A DNA stretch of 64,000 nucleotides from M2408 sp040386975 (lineage in GTDB: Bacteria; Bacteroidota; Bacteroidia; Flavobacteriales_D; Crocinitomicaceae): contig JAZKEO010000016.1 in the NCBI GenBank assembly GCA_040386975.1, forward strand, positions 1-64,000, written 5' to 3'. Under the pieces are notes generated by a model. It ran no database searches and was not told the origin of the DNA. It worked only from the letters and a program-made list of their open reading frames with translations. Below, in pieces: positions 17,261-26,752 of the stretch. Every line of letters starts with the position of its first letter. The stretch's first letter is position 1. The position numbers and the translations under genes are program-made.

Positions 17261-17290
17261 TCTTATTAAATTTTTAAAAAACCATTAACT

Positions 17291-17563
17291 ATGAACAAAT
17301 CAGAATTAATTGATGCAATGGCATCTGAGTCAGGATTAACAAAAGCGGATGCTAAAAAAGCATTAGAAGGATTTGTAACTGCTACATCTGGAGCATTGAA
17401 AACTGGAGATAGAATCTCTTTAGTAGGTTTTGGATCTTTTTCAGTTTCTGAAAGAGCTGCAAGAACAGGTCGTAACCCTCAAACGGGGAAAGAAATTAAA
17501 ATCGCTGCTAAAAAAGTGATTAAATTTAAAGCTGGTGCTGATTTAACTGAAAAAGTTAACTAG
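17291..17563 (+). CDS. hup: HU-family nucleoid DNA-binding protein
   Basis: A 90-residue basic protein that bends and compacts DNA as a dimer. The pattern is typical: MNKSELIDAMA, the helical dimer core, GFGSFSVSERAARTGRNPQTGKEI (the beta-arm with the RNPQTG intercalating tip) and a C-terminal helix. Full length, monocistronic, with a strong terminator, as expected for a highly expressed gene. Confidence 0.97.
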   Translation: MNKSELIDAMASESGLTKADAKKALEGFVTATSGALKTGDRISLVGFGSFSVSERAARTGRNPQTGKEIKIAAKKVIKFKAGADLTEKVN

Positions 17564-17585
17564 TCATCGCTTAAATGCAATTTGG

Positions 17586-17619
17586 GAAAGGTAGTCAATT
17601 TGGCTACCTTTCTTTTTTT
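17586..17619 (+). terminator. Terminator of the HU gene
   Basis: GAAAGGTAG (17586-17594) and CTACCTTTC (17604-17612) form a perfect nine-pair stem with a nine-base loop, followed by seven T. Confidence 0.92.
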
Positions 17620-17632
17620 GTTTAGTTTTTTT

Positions 17633-17706
17633 TGCTACAAAGTCTCCAAGACATAAAGTAGCACTAAACTTTGTGCATTCTTAGTGCTTTTCTGTCTTCG
17701 TGGCAG
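17633..17706. repeat. Imperfect palindromic repeat with TTCTTAGTGCTTTTCTGTCTTCGTGGCA, copy 2
   Basis: The right half (17678-17706) matches 10377-10406 with one difference. The left half (TGCTACAAAGTCTCCAAGACA, then GCACTAA) is roughly the inverse of the right half, so the 75 bases can fold back on themselves. This is a larger form of the same dispersed family. Confidence 0.65.
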
Positions 17707-17767
17707 GATATTAAAAAAGGGCATATAATTTCTTACACACCCTTCCTTTTAAATAGAAATTTATTTT

Positions 17768-19396
17768 TTATCCTAAAAACGGATATTTGTAATCTTTTGG
17801 GGTAACAAATGTTTCTTTGATTGTGCGAGCAGAAACCCAACGAATTAAATTCAATGGAGCACCAGCTTTATCGTTTGTACCTGAACCTCTTGCACCACCA
17901 AATGGTTGCTGACCAACAACTGCTCCAGTTGGTTTGTCGTTGATGTAGAAGTTTCCAGCACTATTTTCCAATTTCGACAAAGCAAGATTAATTGCATAAC
18001 GATCTTTAGCGATGATTGCACCTGTTAAGGCATAATCAGAAGTATCATCCAACAATTCCAATGTTTTTTCAAAATCTTTTGGCTCGTAAACGTAAATTGT
18101 TAAAACTGGACCGAAAATTTCTTCACACATCGTTCTGAATTTTGGATTTGTAGTAACAACCAAAGTTGGTTCAACAAAATATCCTTTTGATTTATCGTAA
18201 TTTCCTCCAACAATGATTTCAGCGTCTGGTGCAGCTTTAATAAAATCAAGGTAAGAAGCATTTTTATCGAAAGATTTTTCGTCAATTACTGCATTTACAA
18301 AGTTTGAAGTGTCTTCTGGTGAACCCATTTTCATAGATTTAACCTGCTCAACAGCGATTTTCTTCACTTCTTCCCAAATGTTTGATGGAATGTAAGCACG
18401 AGAAGCAGCAGAACATTTTTGACCTTGGTATTCGAAAGCTCCACGCGTCATTGCTGTTGCAACTTCAGCTGGATTTGCTGATTCGTGAACCATGATAAAA
18501 TCTTTTCCTCCAGTTTCACCGACAATACGTGGGTAAGATTTGTAATTTTCGATGTTGTTTCCAATTTCTTTCCACAATTGTCTGAAAACTCCTGTAGAAC
18601 CTGTGAAATGTAAACCAGCGAATTCTTTGTGTTTAAATACAACTTCACTAGCCGTTTGTCCGCTAACAGTAACCATATTGATTACGCCATCAGGTAAGCC
18701 AGCTTCTTGGAATAATTCCATGATAACTTGCGCCGAATAAACTTGTGTGTTAGCAGGTTTCCAAACAATAACATTTCCCATCATCGCTGGTGCGGCACAT
18801 AAATTTGCACAAATTGAGGTAAAATTAAAAGGTGTTAAAGCGAAAACAAATCCTTCCAAAGGTCTGTATTCCAGACGATTCCACATTCCAGGCAAAGATT
18901 CTGGTTGATCTTTATAGATTTGTGTCATGTATTGCACGTTAAATCTAAAGAAATCAATTAATTCACATGCTGCGTCGATTTCTGCTTGAAAAACATTTTT
19001 CGATTGACATAACATGGTTGCAGCATTCATTCTTGCTCTGAAAGGTCCAGCTAATAAATCAGCAGCTCTTAAAAAGATAGAAGCACGTTGCTCCCAAGGT
19101 AAATTTGCCCAAGCATCTTTCGCTTTTAAAGCAGCTTCAATTGCTTTTTCAACATGTGCAGCTTCACCTTGATTAAATTTACCAAGACTTTTTGCGTGCT
19201 CATGTGGCGGAGCAATATTTATTTTGTTAGAAGTAAAAACCTTTTCACTGCCAATATACATTGGGATATCAACAGGAGATTGATTGTACATTTTGTTGTA
19301 CATTGCTAATAATTCTTCTCTTTCGGGAGAACCTTTCACATAAGATTTTACTGGTTCGTTGATTGCTATTGGAACAACTGAAATTGAATTTGACAT
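17768..19396 (-). CDS. pruA: L-glutamate gamma-semialdehyde (1-pyrroline-5-carboxylate) dehydrogenase
   Basis: Oxidises glutamate 5-semialdehyde to glutamate with NAD+. The product has 542 residues from ATG 19396, the usual size of the single-domain Bacteroidota enzyme. The aldehyde dehydrogenase catalytic residues are visible in IVGETGGKDF (Glu) and EYQGQKCSAASRAY (Cys), with the late block GCTNDKAG-like GSGTNDKAGAPLNLIRW. It takes the product of RocD (6827-8071). A TAACTTTG -7 element at 19422-19415 overlaps the seven-codon upstream extension, which therefore is not part of the protein. Confidence 0.96.
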   Translation of the reverse strand: MSNSISVVPIAINEPVKSYVKGSPEREELLAMYNKMYNQSPVDIPMYIGSEKVFTSNKINIAPPHEHAKSLGKFNQGEAAHVEKAIEAALKAKDAWANLPWEQRASIFLRAADLLAGPFRARMNAATMLCQSKNVFQAEIDAACELIDFFRFNVQYMTQIYKDQPESLPGMWNRLEYRPLEGFVFALTPFNFTSICANLCAAPAMMGNVIVWKPANTQVYSAQVIMELFQEAGLPDGVINMVTVSGQTASEVVFKHKEFAGLHFTGSTGVFRQLWKEIGNNIENYKSYPRIVGETGGKDFIMVHESANPAEVATAMTRGAFEYQGQKCSAASRAYIPSNIWEEVKKIAVEQVKSMKMGSPEDTSNFVNAVIDEKSFDKNASYLDFIKAAPDAEIIVGGNYDKSKGYFVEPTLVVTTNPKFRTMCEEIFGPVLTIYVYEPKDFEKTLELLDDTSDYALTGAIIAKDRYAINLALSKLENSAGNFYINDKPTGAVVGQQPFGGARGSGTNDKAGAPLNLIRWVSARTIKETFVTPKDYKYPFLG

Positions 19397-19414
19397 AGAA
19401 TAAATTTGTTTATG

Positions 19415-19422
19415 CAAAGTTA
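19415..19422 (-). promoter_or_regulatory. -7 element of pruA
   Basis: The minus strand reads TAACTTTG, a full match to TAnnTTTG, about 18 bases before the preferred ATG at 19396. Confidence 0.5.
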
Positions 19423-19456
19423 GTAAAAAGAAATAATATTGTTTAATTTAAGGTTT

Positions 19457-20287
19457 TTAAAAAGTATAAGACAAGCCAATTTTGAAGTGCATAAAAGATC
19501 GAATGAGTTTTTTTCGCATTTCTTCTGCTAAAACACCATAGTCCGTGTATTCTTTAGATTGATCCATTAAATCGCGCATTCGATAACTGTAAAACCGAAT
19601 ATTATAACTTAAACCATAATTGAGAATTAACCTTTGACTAAGCGGTTTCTTAAAATTCACCGCATATTGAATCAAGAAAAGATGAAATTTATTTTTTGTT
19701 AAATCTGAAAAAGTACTATTGTAACTAACCATATATGATGTGTCTTTGTCAACATAATCTTCTACATTTGAGTCATAATATTGCTTAACTCCACTTACTA
19801 AATAATCTTTTAGAATAAGCGAACTTTGAGTAATTCCAAATCCAAATTCTTGACTAATTCCTATTGGTTGAATACTCGATCTTGAAGAAAATTCAATGCT
19901 CGGCATTAGTGTAGTTGAAAAGAAATTTAATTTTTGATGTTTGGTTTCAGTTAAGTTTAAATTTCCGCTGGTGTTATAGTTGTATATAGTGCTGAAAAGT
20001 TCAAATTCTGCTTCCAAACCAATGGAGCAATTTCTTGCGATAACACGTTTTAAGTTTACTTTAAGGCCAAGATCTAAGAAATCTTTTTTAATTTCTAATG
20101 CTCCATTTCTCTTCACAAACAAACCATAGTTTGACCAATTAGAATGATTTATCATTGTTCGGTACCAAAAAGGTGTATTTAATCTTAAACCCACTCCAAC
20201 TGAATTTTTGCGACCCAAAAATCCTATATTTTGGCTAAAATAAAAATGAGTTGTAAAACAAATCAGAAAAAATAAACAATATTTCAT
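19457..20287 (-). CDS. Secreted beta-barrel-like protein, partner of M48 protease (cassette copy B)
   Basis: The product has 276 residues, with a signal peptide (MKYCLFFLICFTTHFYFSQ) followed by the motif NIGFLGRKN shared in form with the copy A protein (NPGLFGKKN). Alternating polar/hydrophobic strands and the last residues FKIGLSYTF, ending in Phe, suggest an outer-membrane barrel of about ten strands. Its start overlaps the stop of the preceding M48 gene by four bases, so translation is coupled. No named family is recognised. The same gene order occurs at 22496-25529, which shows that the pair was duplicated as a unit. Confidence 0.75.
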   Translation of the reverse strand: MKYCLFFLICFTTHFYFSQNIGFLGRKNSVGVGLRLNTPFWYRTMINHSNWSNYGLFVKRNGALEIKKDFLDLGLKVNLKRVIARNCSIGLEAEFELFSTIYNYNTSGNLNLTETKHQKLNFFSTTLMPSIEFSSRSSIQPIGISQEFGFGITQSSLILKDYLVSGVKQYYDSNVEDYVDKDTSYMVSYNSTFSDLTKNKFHLFLIQYAVNFKKPLSQRLILNYGLSYNIRFYSYRMRDLMDQSKEYTDYGVLAEEMRKKLIRSFMHFKIGLSYTF

Positions 20288-22506
20288 TTTATAGAAGGTT
20301 TAGTGTTTACTTTTTTCATGATATCATACATGCGATTCATGATTGTGTATTTGTTTAAGGGTTCATTATAATGCATTGTTAATTCTTCCATGACCTTATT
20401 GTTTGAAATATCGAGAATCCAAAGGGATAAATAAGTATGGTGTGATTTGTAAATTTTGACCGGTAAATAGATAGGATAAATCATGAAAAACGGAAAAAGT
20501 AATAATTCAGATTGTTTGAAATTAACATCATATATAGTTTCAACTTTAGAAAACATGATTTTATCCGTCTTCATTTCTTTTGAAAGAGATTCAAGTTCGA
20601 GAAAATCTGTCGGTAGGACATCAATTGCCTCATTTTCATATTTTTCATTGACATAACTGTATAAAATAGATTTCTGATTAAATCCTTTTGTTCCTTTTTC
20701 GTCTAAAGATGAGTTACTTAGTGAATTAATGTTTATTGGTAAATACGAACCTAAATCATTTAAAACATCATTGAAATCTTCGGATAATTTTTCGGATTTT
20801 ATTTGATTTATTTCATCTCTTTTGTAGCAAACAACCAATGGATCTATAAATAAAAGCGTGTCGATTCCTAATTTTAAGGTGTTTCTAATTTTAAGTTTCT
20901 CAATTTTCTTTTTCTTACGATAACTTAAACTTTCGTATTCATTTTTTTCAATTTCTTTCGTCCTAAATATACCTTTGTAATAGCTCAATTTTTTAATAAA
21001 ACTTGAATCGACAATTATATCATACAAGGCATATAAGTGAAAGTTAGCTGTGTCAATATTTCTATTTAAACTATTTTTTATTTTAGTTAATTTATTTGTT
21101 TCTATTGAAGTTTTATTGATTGAATTAATGCTGTCAGTAATTGTTTTTTGGTTACGAGCATCGTCCATACTTGTTTTATAGAAAATCACTAAGTCAAATT
21201 TTGCTTCTGCAAGTGTTTTTATCATTCTTTCCCAAATGGCATTTAAAACAATATCATTTTCGTTTGCTTTATGTAAATCATAAACTATTCGACTTGATAA
21301 TGTAAGTATTTGAAGTGTGTTAAGATTTTTTAAGACATGTTGTAAACTTCCAATTTGCCCCTGAAGTTTTGTTTTATTTGGTAATTTAGTTGTTAAACTA
21401 CTTTTTGATTTATACTGGGCTATTCCTAGCCAAGATTTAGCTTTCATTCTTTTCAAATAGATTGAATTTGGATATTTTTTTTCCAAAACTAAAATAGAAT
21501 ATAGGGCATTGTCAAATTCAGCATTTATAATATCAGTGCGAATACTTTCAAAACGACAGATATCTCGAATGTATAAAAAATCACTTTCTCCGAATGAAAA
21601 AATTTCGTTTCCCCAATTTGTAAACTTTTCAATTTCTTTTGAAACAGCGGCTTTTCTTTTTTTGATATTTGGATGAGAACTTTTTGAATCATCAACATCT
21701 TCTTCTACATCAATTGGAAAGACTTTTTCAGGAAACAAATGAACTGGTATTTTCAGTTGATTTGAATTTAAATAAGTATTGGGAAAATCAAATTCTTCAA
21801 AAGGTAAATAAGAATAAAGTAAAATGTCAAATGTTGAAACCAATTCTTCTTTTGAATAACCTGCTTCTTGATATAATTTCACTCCGAGTCTATCAGCATC
21901 AAATTCATGTTCTCTTGAAAAAGTACTTAAAGACTTTATTTTTTCCGAATTATATTTGTTATTTATTTCATATTCAAAAGATTCAACGACATGTTCTTCT
22001 GTGTAATGTACAATTTCATGAGATAGAATATAAGCCAATTGAGCCTCATTTTCGAGTTGAGAAATTAAACCAGTTGTAACGAAAATAATTCCTTGAAAAG
22101 TAGAAAAAGCATTTGTTTCGTTCGATTTTATAGTGTAAAAGTGTAGTTTACGTCTTAAAATAGTATCTTTTGCTAATAATTTATCAGCTATTTTATTGAT
22201 GTAAATCGTAACTTCATCTCCGTAAACAACCATTCCAGAATGAAGTAAATCATTTATAGCGTAGTGAACACCTTCCAAAAAAACAATTTCATTATTTCCT
22301 TTTAAAGATATTTTATTATTTTTAATATCTTCATTTATCTTATTGTAAGCTTGAATTGTAAAATCATTCGGTATTTCACCTTCAGCTTTTAAATGTTGGA
22401 AATCATTAAAATTTTGCTGAGTCAAACCAAGGGAAGTTATTCCCCAAAAAAAGATTAGAAAAAGACATTTTAAGTTTCTGTACTTTTTTTGAAGATTAAA
22501 AAACAT
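20284..22506 (-). CDS. Secreted M48-family metalloprotease with TPR-like extension (cassette copy B)
   Basis: The product has 740 residues. An N-terminal signal (about residues 11-30) is followed by an M48 zinc-protease domain with TNAFSTFQGIIFVTTGLI (the family's pre-catalytic strand), HEIVH at 163-167 and EFDADRLG, whose Glu is the third zinc ligand. A helical TPR-like stretch follows (RFESIRTDIINAEFDNALYSILVLEKKYP), then a long domain of unknown type with a hydrophobic segment near 690. BepA-like M48 proteases act in the periplasm on outer-membrane proteins. It overlaps the copy A barrel gene by 11 bases upstream and its own barrel gene by four bases downstream. Confidence 0.88.
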   Translation of the reverse strand: MFFNLQKKYRNLKCLFLIFFWGITSLGLTQQNFNDFQHLKAEGEIPNDFTIQAYNKINEDIKNNKISLKGNNEIVFLEGVHYAINDLLHSGMVVYGDEVTIYINKIADKLLAKDTILRRKLHFYTIKSNETNAFSTFQGIIFVTTGLISQLENEAQLAYILSHEIVHYTEEHVVESFEYEINNKYNSEKIKSLSTFSREHEFDADRLGVKLYQEAGYSKEELVSTFDILLYSYLPFEEFDFPNTYLNSNQLKIPVHLFPEKVFPIDVEEDVDDSKSSHPNIKKRKAAVSKEIEKFTNWGNEIFSFGESDFLYIRDICRFESIRTDIINAEFDNALYSILVLEKKYPNSIYLKRMKAKSWLGIAQYKSKSSLTTKLPNKTKLQGQIGSLQHVLKNLNTLQILTLSSRIVYDLHKANENDIVLNAIWERMIKTLAEAKFDLVIFYKTSMDDARNQKTITDSINSINKTSIETNKLTKIKNSLNRNIDTANFHLYALYDIIVDSSFIKKLSYYKGIFRTKEIEKNEYESLSYRKKKKIEKLKIRNTLKLGIDTLLFIDPLVVCYKRDEINQIKSEKLSEDFNDVLNDLGSYLPININSLSNSSLDEKGTKGFNQKSILYSYVNEKYENEAIDVLPTDFLELESLSKEMKTDKIMFSKVETIYDVNFKQSELLLFPFFMIYPIYLPVKIYKSHHTYLSLWILDISNNKVMEELTMHYNEPLNKYTIMNRMYDIMKKVNTKPSIK

Positions 22507-23314
22507 AAGACAAACCTATTTTGAATTGTACAATGCTATATTTTTTTTCAGCATTAATCATTTGAAAAATTTGGTCATTATTGATCCAATACTTTTTAGA
22601 ATCAATTTGGTCTTTGCTTCTAAAAAGAAAGTTAAATGTATATCTAAATCCGTAATTTAACATCAAGTTTTTTGTCAAATTTTTTCTAAAGTTTAAGACA
22701 TATAAAAAGATGAAATTTGAATAACCTTTTGATTTGTAATCGAAAAAATTTGTTTTAAAATCAGTTTTTTCTTCTTCTGTTAATTGTGAGGATGAATTTC
22801 CATCATATTTTGTTAATTCGAACAAATAATCTTTTTCAATGATAGATGATTTGCAGTAACCAAATCCTATTTGATTGTGTAAACCAATTCCGAAAATACT
22901 ATTTTCCTTACAGAATTCAATTTTTGGAATAAATCCAATATGTCTGAAGTTGAGATTTTCCATCAAACCACTGTATGTCAGATAATCAAGCTGAGTTTCA
23001 CGATTAAATTCCAATGGTGTTTTTGTATCTAATTTTTGATATAAAAATTCTACCCCCAAATTAAAACGTTTAGAAAGTGAACGAATATAGCTAAAATTAA
23101 AAGCTACATCAAGTTTATCAGATGTCTGCTCTAAACTAGTGCCTGATCTTTTCACATAGACCATATTAGAAGAATTATACATGACATTTTCTAACAGTGG
23201 TCTAGAAAAAATGAAATTAAAATCAACTATGTTTTTTTTTCCAAACAATCCTGGATTCTGAGTGAAGGAGTAACTTGATGAAAGTATAATAAAAACTAAA
23301 AAAAGAGTTTTCAT
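22496..23314 (-). CDS. Secreted beta-barrel-like protein, partner of M48 protease (cassette copy A)
   Basis: The product has 272 residues from ATG 23314, with signal peptide MKTLFLVFIILSSSYSFTQ followed by NPGLFGKKN. It ends in FKIGLSYVF, nearly the same as the copy B partner (FKIGLSYTF), and shares KDYL and LNYGFRY-like strands with it. An extended start at 23419 would run into the M48 gene and lacks a signal, so I reject it. It lies four bases after the copy A protease. Probably an outer-membrane barrel; function unknown. Confidence 0.75.
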   Translation of the reverse strand: MKTLFLVFIILSSSYSFTQNPGLFGKKNIVDFNFIFSRPLLENVMYNSSNMVYVKRSGTSLEQTSDKLDVAFNFSYIRSLSKRFNLGVEFLYQKLDTKTPLEFNRETQLDYLTYSGLMENLNFRHIGFIPKIEFCKENSIFGIGLHNQIGFGYCKSSIIEKDYLFELTKYDGNSSSQLTEEEKTDFKTNFFDYKSKGYSNFIFLYVLNFRKNLTKNLMLNYGFRYTFNFLFRSKDQIDSKKYWINNDQIFQMINAEKKYSIVQFKIGLSYVF

Positions 23315-23318
23315 ATTT

Positions 23319-25529
23319 TTATTTAATAGAGTGGAATAAATTATAAACTCTTGCATTAATAGTATATTTATTGATGTTTTCATAACTTTCAACATATAAT
23401 CTGTTTTCGATTTTACCATTTTCTAAGTTTAATATGATTGTCGTGTATTGAATTTCATTTGTTTTCAAGATTTTTGAAGGAATGTACCAAAGTAGAATTG
23501 GATAAATTAAAAGTGAACCAAAAACAGCAGCAGGCTTTATTTTATTACTTTTTTGGTGTTCTAAAATTGAAAGCATAACCTTATCTGTTTCGTTTTTTGT
23601 TCGAATTTCTTGAAGTAAATTGAAATCTGTTGGAAAAACTTCAATGTCTTCATTTTCAACAAGCTCAGAAAGATAAGATGTTAAAGTTGAGCGCTGATTG
23701 AACATTTCTGTACCTTCAAATTTTAAATTACTTGATCCAATAACAGTAGTTTTAAAATTAAACTCTTTGGAAACTTCTTGAACGGCTTTTGTATATTCAA
23801 TTTGCAGTTTTTCAGATTTAATGCGGTCAATTCCATTTTTTGAATAACTATAAACCATAGGTTCCAAATAAATGAAAGAGTTTAATCCAGTACTTCTTTT
23901 TTCTTTTTCTTTTTTGTCAAAATTTCGTCTTTCTTTTGGACTTAATTTATTGTAAGCATCTTCGTCTAGCTCCTCTTGATGAATTTCTTCTTTAAAAAAA
24001 TCATATTTATCTTTAAATAATTTATTAGAAATCACGTCACTTAATGCATATAAATAAAATGCACTTGTGTCAAACAAAACAACTTCTGAACTTGAGCTAT
24101 TTTGTTTTTTGATTTTATCATACTTACTTAAGTTTTCTTTGTTTTCAGTTTGATTTGATTGAATTGTATCTGATTTAGATTTCAGAAAATCTTGGTAAGC
24201 CGCTGAATATGTTTTAGTTGAAAACTTTTCCAATTCCATTTTTTTTGATTTAGCAAATGTTTTTACCATTCTTTCCCATATTGCTTCAATCACTTTATCA
24301 CTTGGATTTTTTAAGTAAATATCATGCACCATTCTTTGGGAAACTGTAATGACTTGATTTTTATTCATTTCCTTCATTAAAAATTGCAATGAGGCGATTT
24401 CTCCTTCCAATTCTTTCGTGTTTGGTAATTTTGCATTAAAGCTAGCTGTAGATTTATATTGTGCATATCCTAACCAAGCCTTAGCTTTCATACGTTGTAA
24501 ATAAATGGAATTCGGAAATTCTTTTTCCAAGATGAAAATTGAATATAAAGCATCGTCAAATTCGGCATCGACAATATCCGTTCGAATACTTTCGAAACGA
24601 CAGCTATTTCGAATATTTTTAAATTTTGGTTCTCCTAAATCAAAAACTTTATTCCCCCAATCTTTGTAATTCAAGATTTCTTTCTCAACTGCATCTTTTC
24701 TTTTTTTGATATTTGGATGCGAACTTTTAGAGTCGTCCGTATCTTCAAGTGCCTTAATTGGATATTTTTTTGAGGGATAAAATCCTTCAGGAATAGTAAG
24801 TAAATCTGTATTCAAGTAGTTTTTTGGGAATTCAATTTCTTCAAAAGGTAAATAAGAATAAAGTAAAACATCAAAAGTTGAAATTAACTCATCTTTCGAA
24901 TAACCTGCTTCATAATATAATTTCACACCTAATTTATCTGCCTCAAACTCATTTTCTTTTGAAAATTTACTCAATTGCTGTACTTTTTCAGCATTTTTTT
25001 TGTTTTTGGCATTTAAATCAAATGTTTGAACAACGTGTTCTTCTGTATAATGGGCTATTTCATGAGATAGAACGTAAGCCAATTGTGCTTCATTAGTCAA
25101 TTGAGAAATTAAACCTGTTGTAACAAATATTATTCCTTGATAAGTTGAAAAGGCATTTGTTTGATTTGATTTAATCGTGTAAAACCTTAGTTTTTGTCTT
25201 AAATCTTGATCTTTTACCAATAATTTATCGGCAATACTTGAAACATAGTTAGAAACCTCATCTCCATAAACAACCATTCCAGAATGCAATAAATCATTTA
25301 TAGCGTAGTGAACACCTTCCAAAAAGACTTTTTCTGCTTCGCCTTTTAATTTTAAATTCCCTTTTTCTAAATCGTCACTGATTTTATCAAAAGCATTTTC
25401 AATAAAATCGTTTGGAATTTCTCCCTCGGCTTTTATGTTTTTAAAGTCATCAAAGTTTTGTTGTGCAAATAACTCGTAACTTAAAACAAAAAAAAGGAAA
25501 GTGAAAAATGCTACTTTTGAAAATGTCAT
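23319..25529 (-). CDS. Secreted M48-family metalloprotease with TPR-like extension (cassette copy A)
   Basis: The product has 736 residues and is first in a four-gene minus-strand operon. Signal peptide about 1-22. The M48 domain shows TNAFSTYQGIIFVTTGLI, HEIAH at 156-160 and ENEFEADKLG (Glu194 as third ligand). SSHPNIKKRKDAV after it is the usual Pro-containing substrate-side motif. A TPR-like region (RFESIRTDIVDAEFDDALYSI), a Lys/Ser-rich insert near 430-470 that copy B keeps only in shorter form, and a hydrophobic stretch near 685 follow. Blocks such as FLEGVHYAINDLLHSG are identical in copy B. A TAGTTTTG -7 element lies at 25553-25546. Confidence 0.9.
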   Translation of the reverse strand: MTFSKVAFFTFLFFVLSYELFAQQNFDDFKNIKAEGEIPNDFIENAFDKISDDLEKGNLKLKGEAEKVFLEGVHYAINDLLHSGMVVYGDEVSNYVSSIADKLLVKDQDLRQKLRFYTIKSNQTNAFSTYQGIIFVTTGLISQLTNEAQLAYVLSHEIAHYTEEHVVQTFDLNAKNKKNAEKVQQLSKFSKENEFEADKLGVKLYYEAGYSKDELISTFDVLLYSYLPFEEIEFPKNYLNTDLLTIPEGFYPSKKYPIKALEDTDDSKSSHPNIKKRKDAVEKEILNYKDWGNKVFDLGEPKFKNIRNSCRFESIRTDIVDAEFDDALYSIFILEKEFPNSIYLQRMKAKAWLGYAQYKSTASFNAKLPNTKELEGEIASLQFLMKEMNKNQVITVSQRMVHDIYLKNPSDKVIEAIWERMVKTFAKSKKMELEKFSTKTYSAAYQDFLKSKSDTIQSNQTENKENLSKYDKIKKQNSSSSEVVLFDTSAFYLYALSDVISNKLFKDKYDFFKEEIHQEELDEDAYNKLSPKERRNFDKKEKEKRSTGLNSFIYLEPMVYSYSKNGIDRIKSEKLQIEYTKAVQEVSKEFNFKTTVIGSSNLKFEGTEMFNQRSTLTSYLSELVENEDIEVFPTDFNLLQEIRTKNETDKVMLSILEHQKSNKIKPAAVFGSLLIYPILLWYIPSKILKTNEIQYTTIILNLENGKIENRLYVESYENINKYTINARVYNLFHSIK

Positions 25530-25545
25530 ACTTTATAGTTTTCTC

Positions 25546-25553
25546 CAAAACTA
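25546..25553 (-). promoter_or_regulatory. -7 element of the M48/barrel operon
   Basis: The minus strand reads TAGTTTTG, a full match to TAnnTTTG, 16 bases before the ATG of the copy A protease. It is the only promoter-like site that I find for the four-gene operon. Confidence 0.5.
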
Positions 25554-25607
25554 ACAATAATTTTTTAGTTGAATCTTTTTTTGATGAGTTAATACTTGAA
25601 TAAAATG

Positions 25608-25615
25608 TATATTTG
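25608..25615 (+). promoter_or_regulatory. -7 element of the reductase operon
   Basis: TATATTTG matches TAnnTTTG and precedes the reductase ATG by 36 bases. It is divergent from the M48 operon promoter 55 bases away. Confidence 0.5.
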
Positions 25616-25651
25616 CAACTTGAATTTTTAGGTAACATTAATTTATAAAAT

Positions 25652-26752
25652 ATGGGAATTTTAGGCAATATTTTCAAGAAAAAAGAGAAAAAAGCAAAAA
25701 AAGCAAAACACCACACTGCGAAGGGATTTGTTGAAATTAAGGTTTCTGGAATTACTAAATTGACAGATACTTGTGTCCAACTTTCTTTTGATATTCCAGT
25801 TGATTTGAAAGAAAAATTCAAATTTAAACCAGGTCAATACATCAACATTTCTGTTGAAATAGATGGAATAGACGAGCGTAGATCTTATTCGATTTGTTCT
25901 GGTTCAAATGAACACTTAGCAATTGCTGTTAAAGAAGTTGAAAATGGTCTTATTTCAAAATGGGTAAATAATGACTTGGAAGTGGATGATTTTATTTTGA
26001 TTTCTCCACCTCAAGGAAACTTTGTTTTAGATGATTCAGCTAAAAATGTTGTTTCTTTTGGTGCTGGAAGTGGAATTACACCAATTTTAGCCATCGCAAA
26101 ATCTATTGAGGAAAATGCAGGAAAAATGAAACTATTTTATGCCAATAGAACTGAAAAAGACATCATTTTTAAAAATGAATTAGCTTCTTTAAAAAATACG
26201 GAAACAACACACTTTTTAACAAAAGAACTGAACGATAATCACAAAGAGGGTCGTTTGACGAAAGAAAAAATAAGTGAAATTATTAAAAACGATTTGAACC
26301 TTTTAAAAGCAGATGGATTCTTTATTTGTGGACCGGAGGAAATGATTTTTGGTGCAAAAGAAATTTTAGGTGTTTTTGGTGTTCCAAAGGAAAAGATTCA
26401 TTTTGAATTGTTTACAACACCTACTGAGGAATTAAATGATGAAGTAAAAATTGAAGAAAATACCTTCAAAGGCTTAAGTAAAGTAAAAGTTATTTTAGAC
26501 GATGAGGTAACAAACTTCACTTTAAAAACGGATGGAAAAACAATTTTAGATGCCGTTACAAGTGAAGGTTACGACGCTCCATATTCTTGTCGTGGTGGTG
26601 TTTGTTGTACCTGTAAAGCGAAAGTTTTATCTGGTTCAGCATCCATGAAGTTAAATTATTCTTTGACTGATTTGGAACTTAAAAATGGCTATATTTTGAC
26701 GTGTCAAGCTCACCCAACAAGTGAAGAATTAACAATTTCTTACGATGAGTAA
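25652..26752 (+). CDS. PaaE-like flavin reductase with C-terminal 2Fe-2S ferredoxin domain
   Basis: The product has 366 residues. A basic N-terminal tract (KKKEKKAKKAK) is followed by an FAD-binding domain (KPGQYINISV, RRSYSICSG), an NAD(P)-binding domain (FGAGSGITPILA, FFICGPEEM) and a plant-type ferredoxin domain with Cys at CRGGVCCTCKAKV and the final Cys at LTCQAHP. It passes electrons from NAD(P)H through FAD and the cluster to an oxygenase or other acceptor. No paa genes are nearby, so the partner is unknown. It overlaps the SDR gene by eight bases. Confidence 0.92.
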   Translation: MGILGNIFKKKEKKAKKAKHHTAKGFVEIKVSGITKLTDTCVQLSFDIPVDLKEKFKFKPGQYINISVEIDGIDERRSYSICSGSNEHLAIAVKEVENGLISKWVNNDLEVDDFILISPPQGNFVLDDSAKNVVSFGAGSGITPILAIAKSIEENAGKMKLFYANRTEKDIIFKNELASLKNTETTHFLTKELNDNHKEGRLTKEKISEIIKNDLNLLKADGFFICGPEEMIFGAKEILGVFGVPKEKIHFELFTTPTEELNDEVKIEENTFKGLSKVKVILDDEVTNFTLKTDGKTILDAVTSEGYDAPYSCRGGVCCTCKAKVLSGSASMKLNYSLTDLELKNGYILTCQAHPTSEELTISYDE

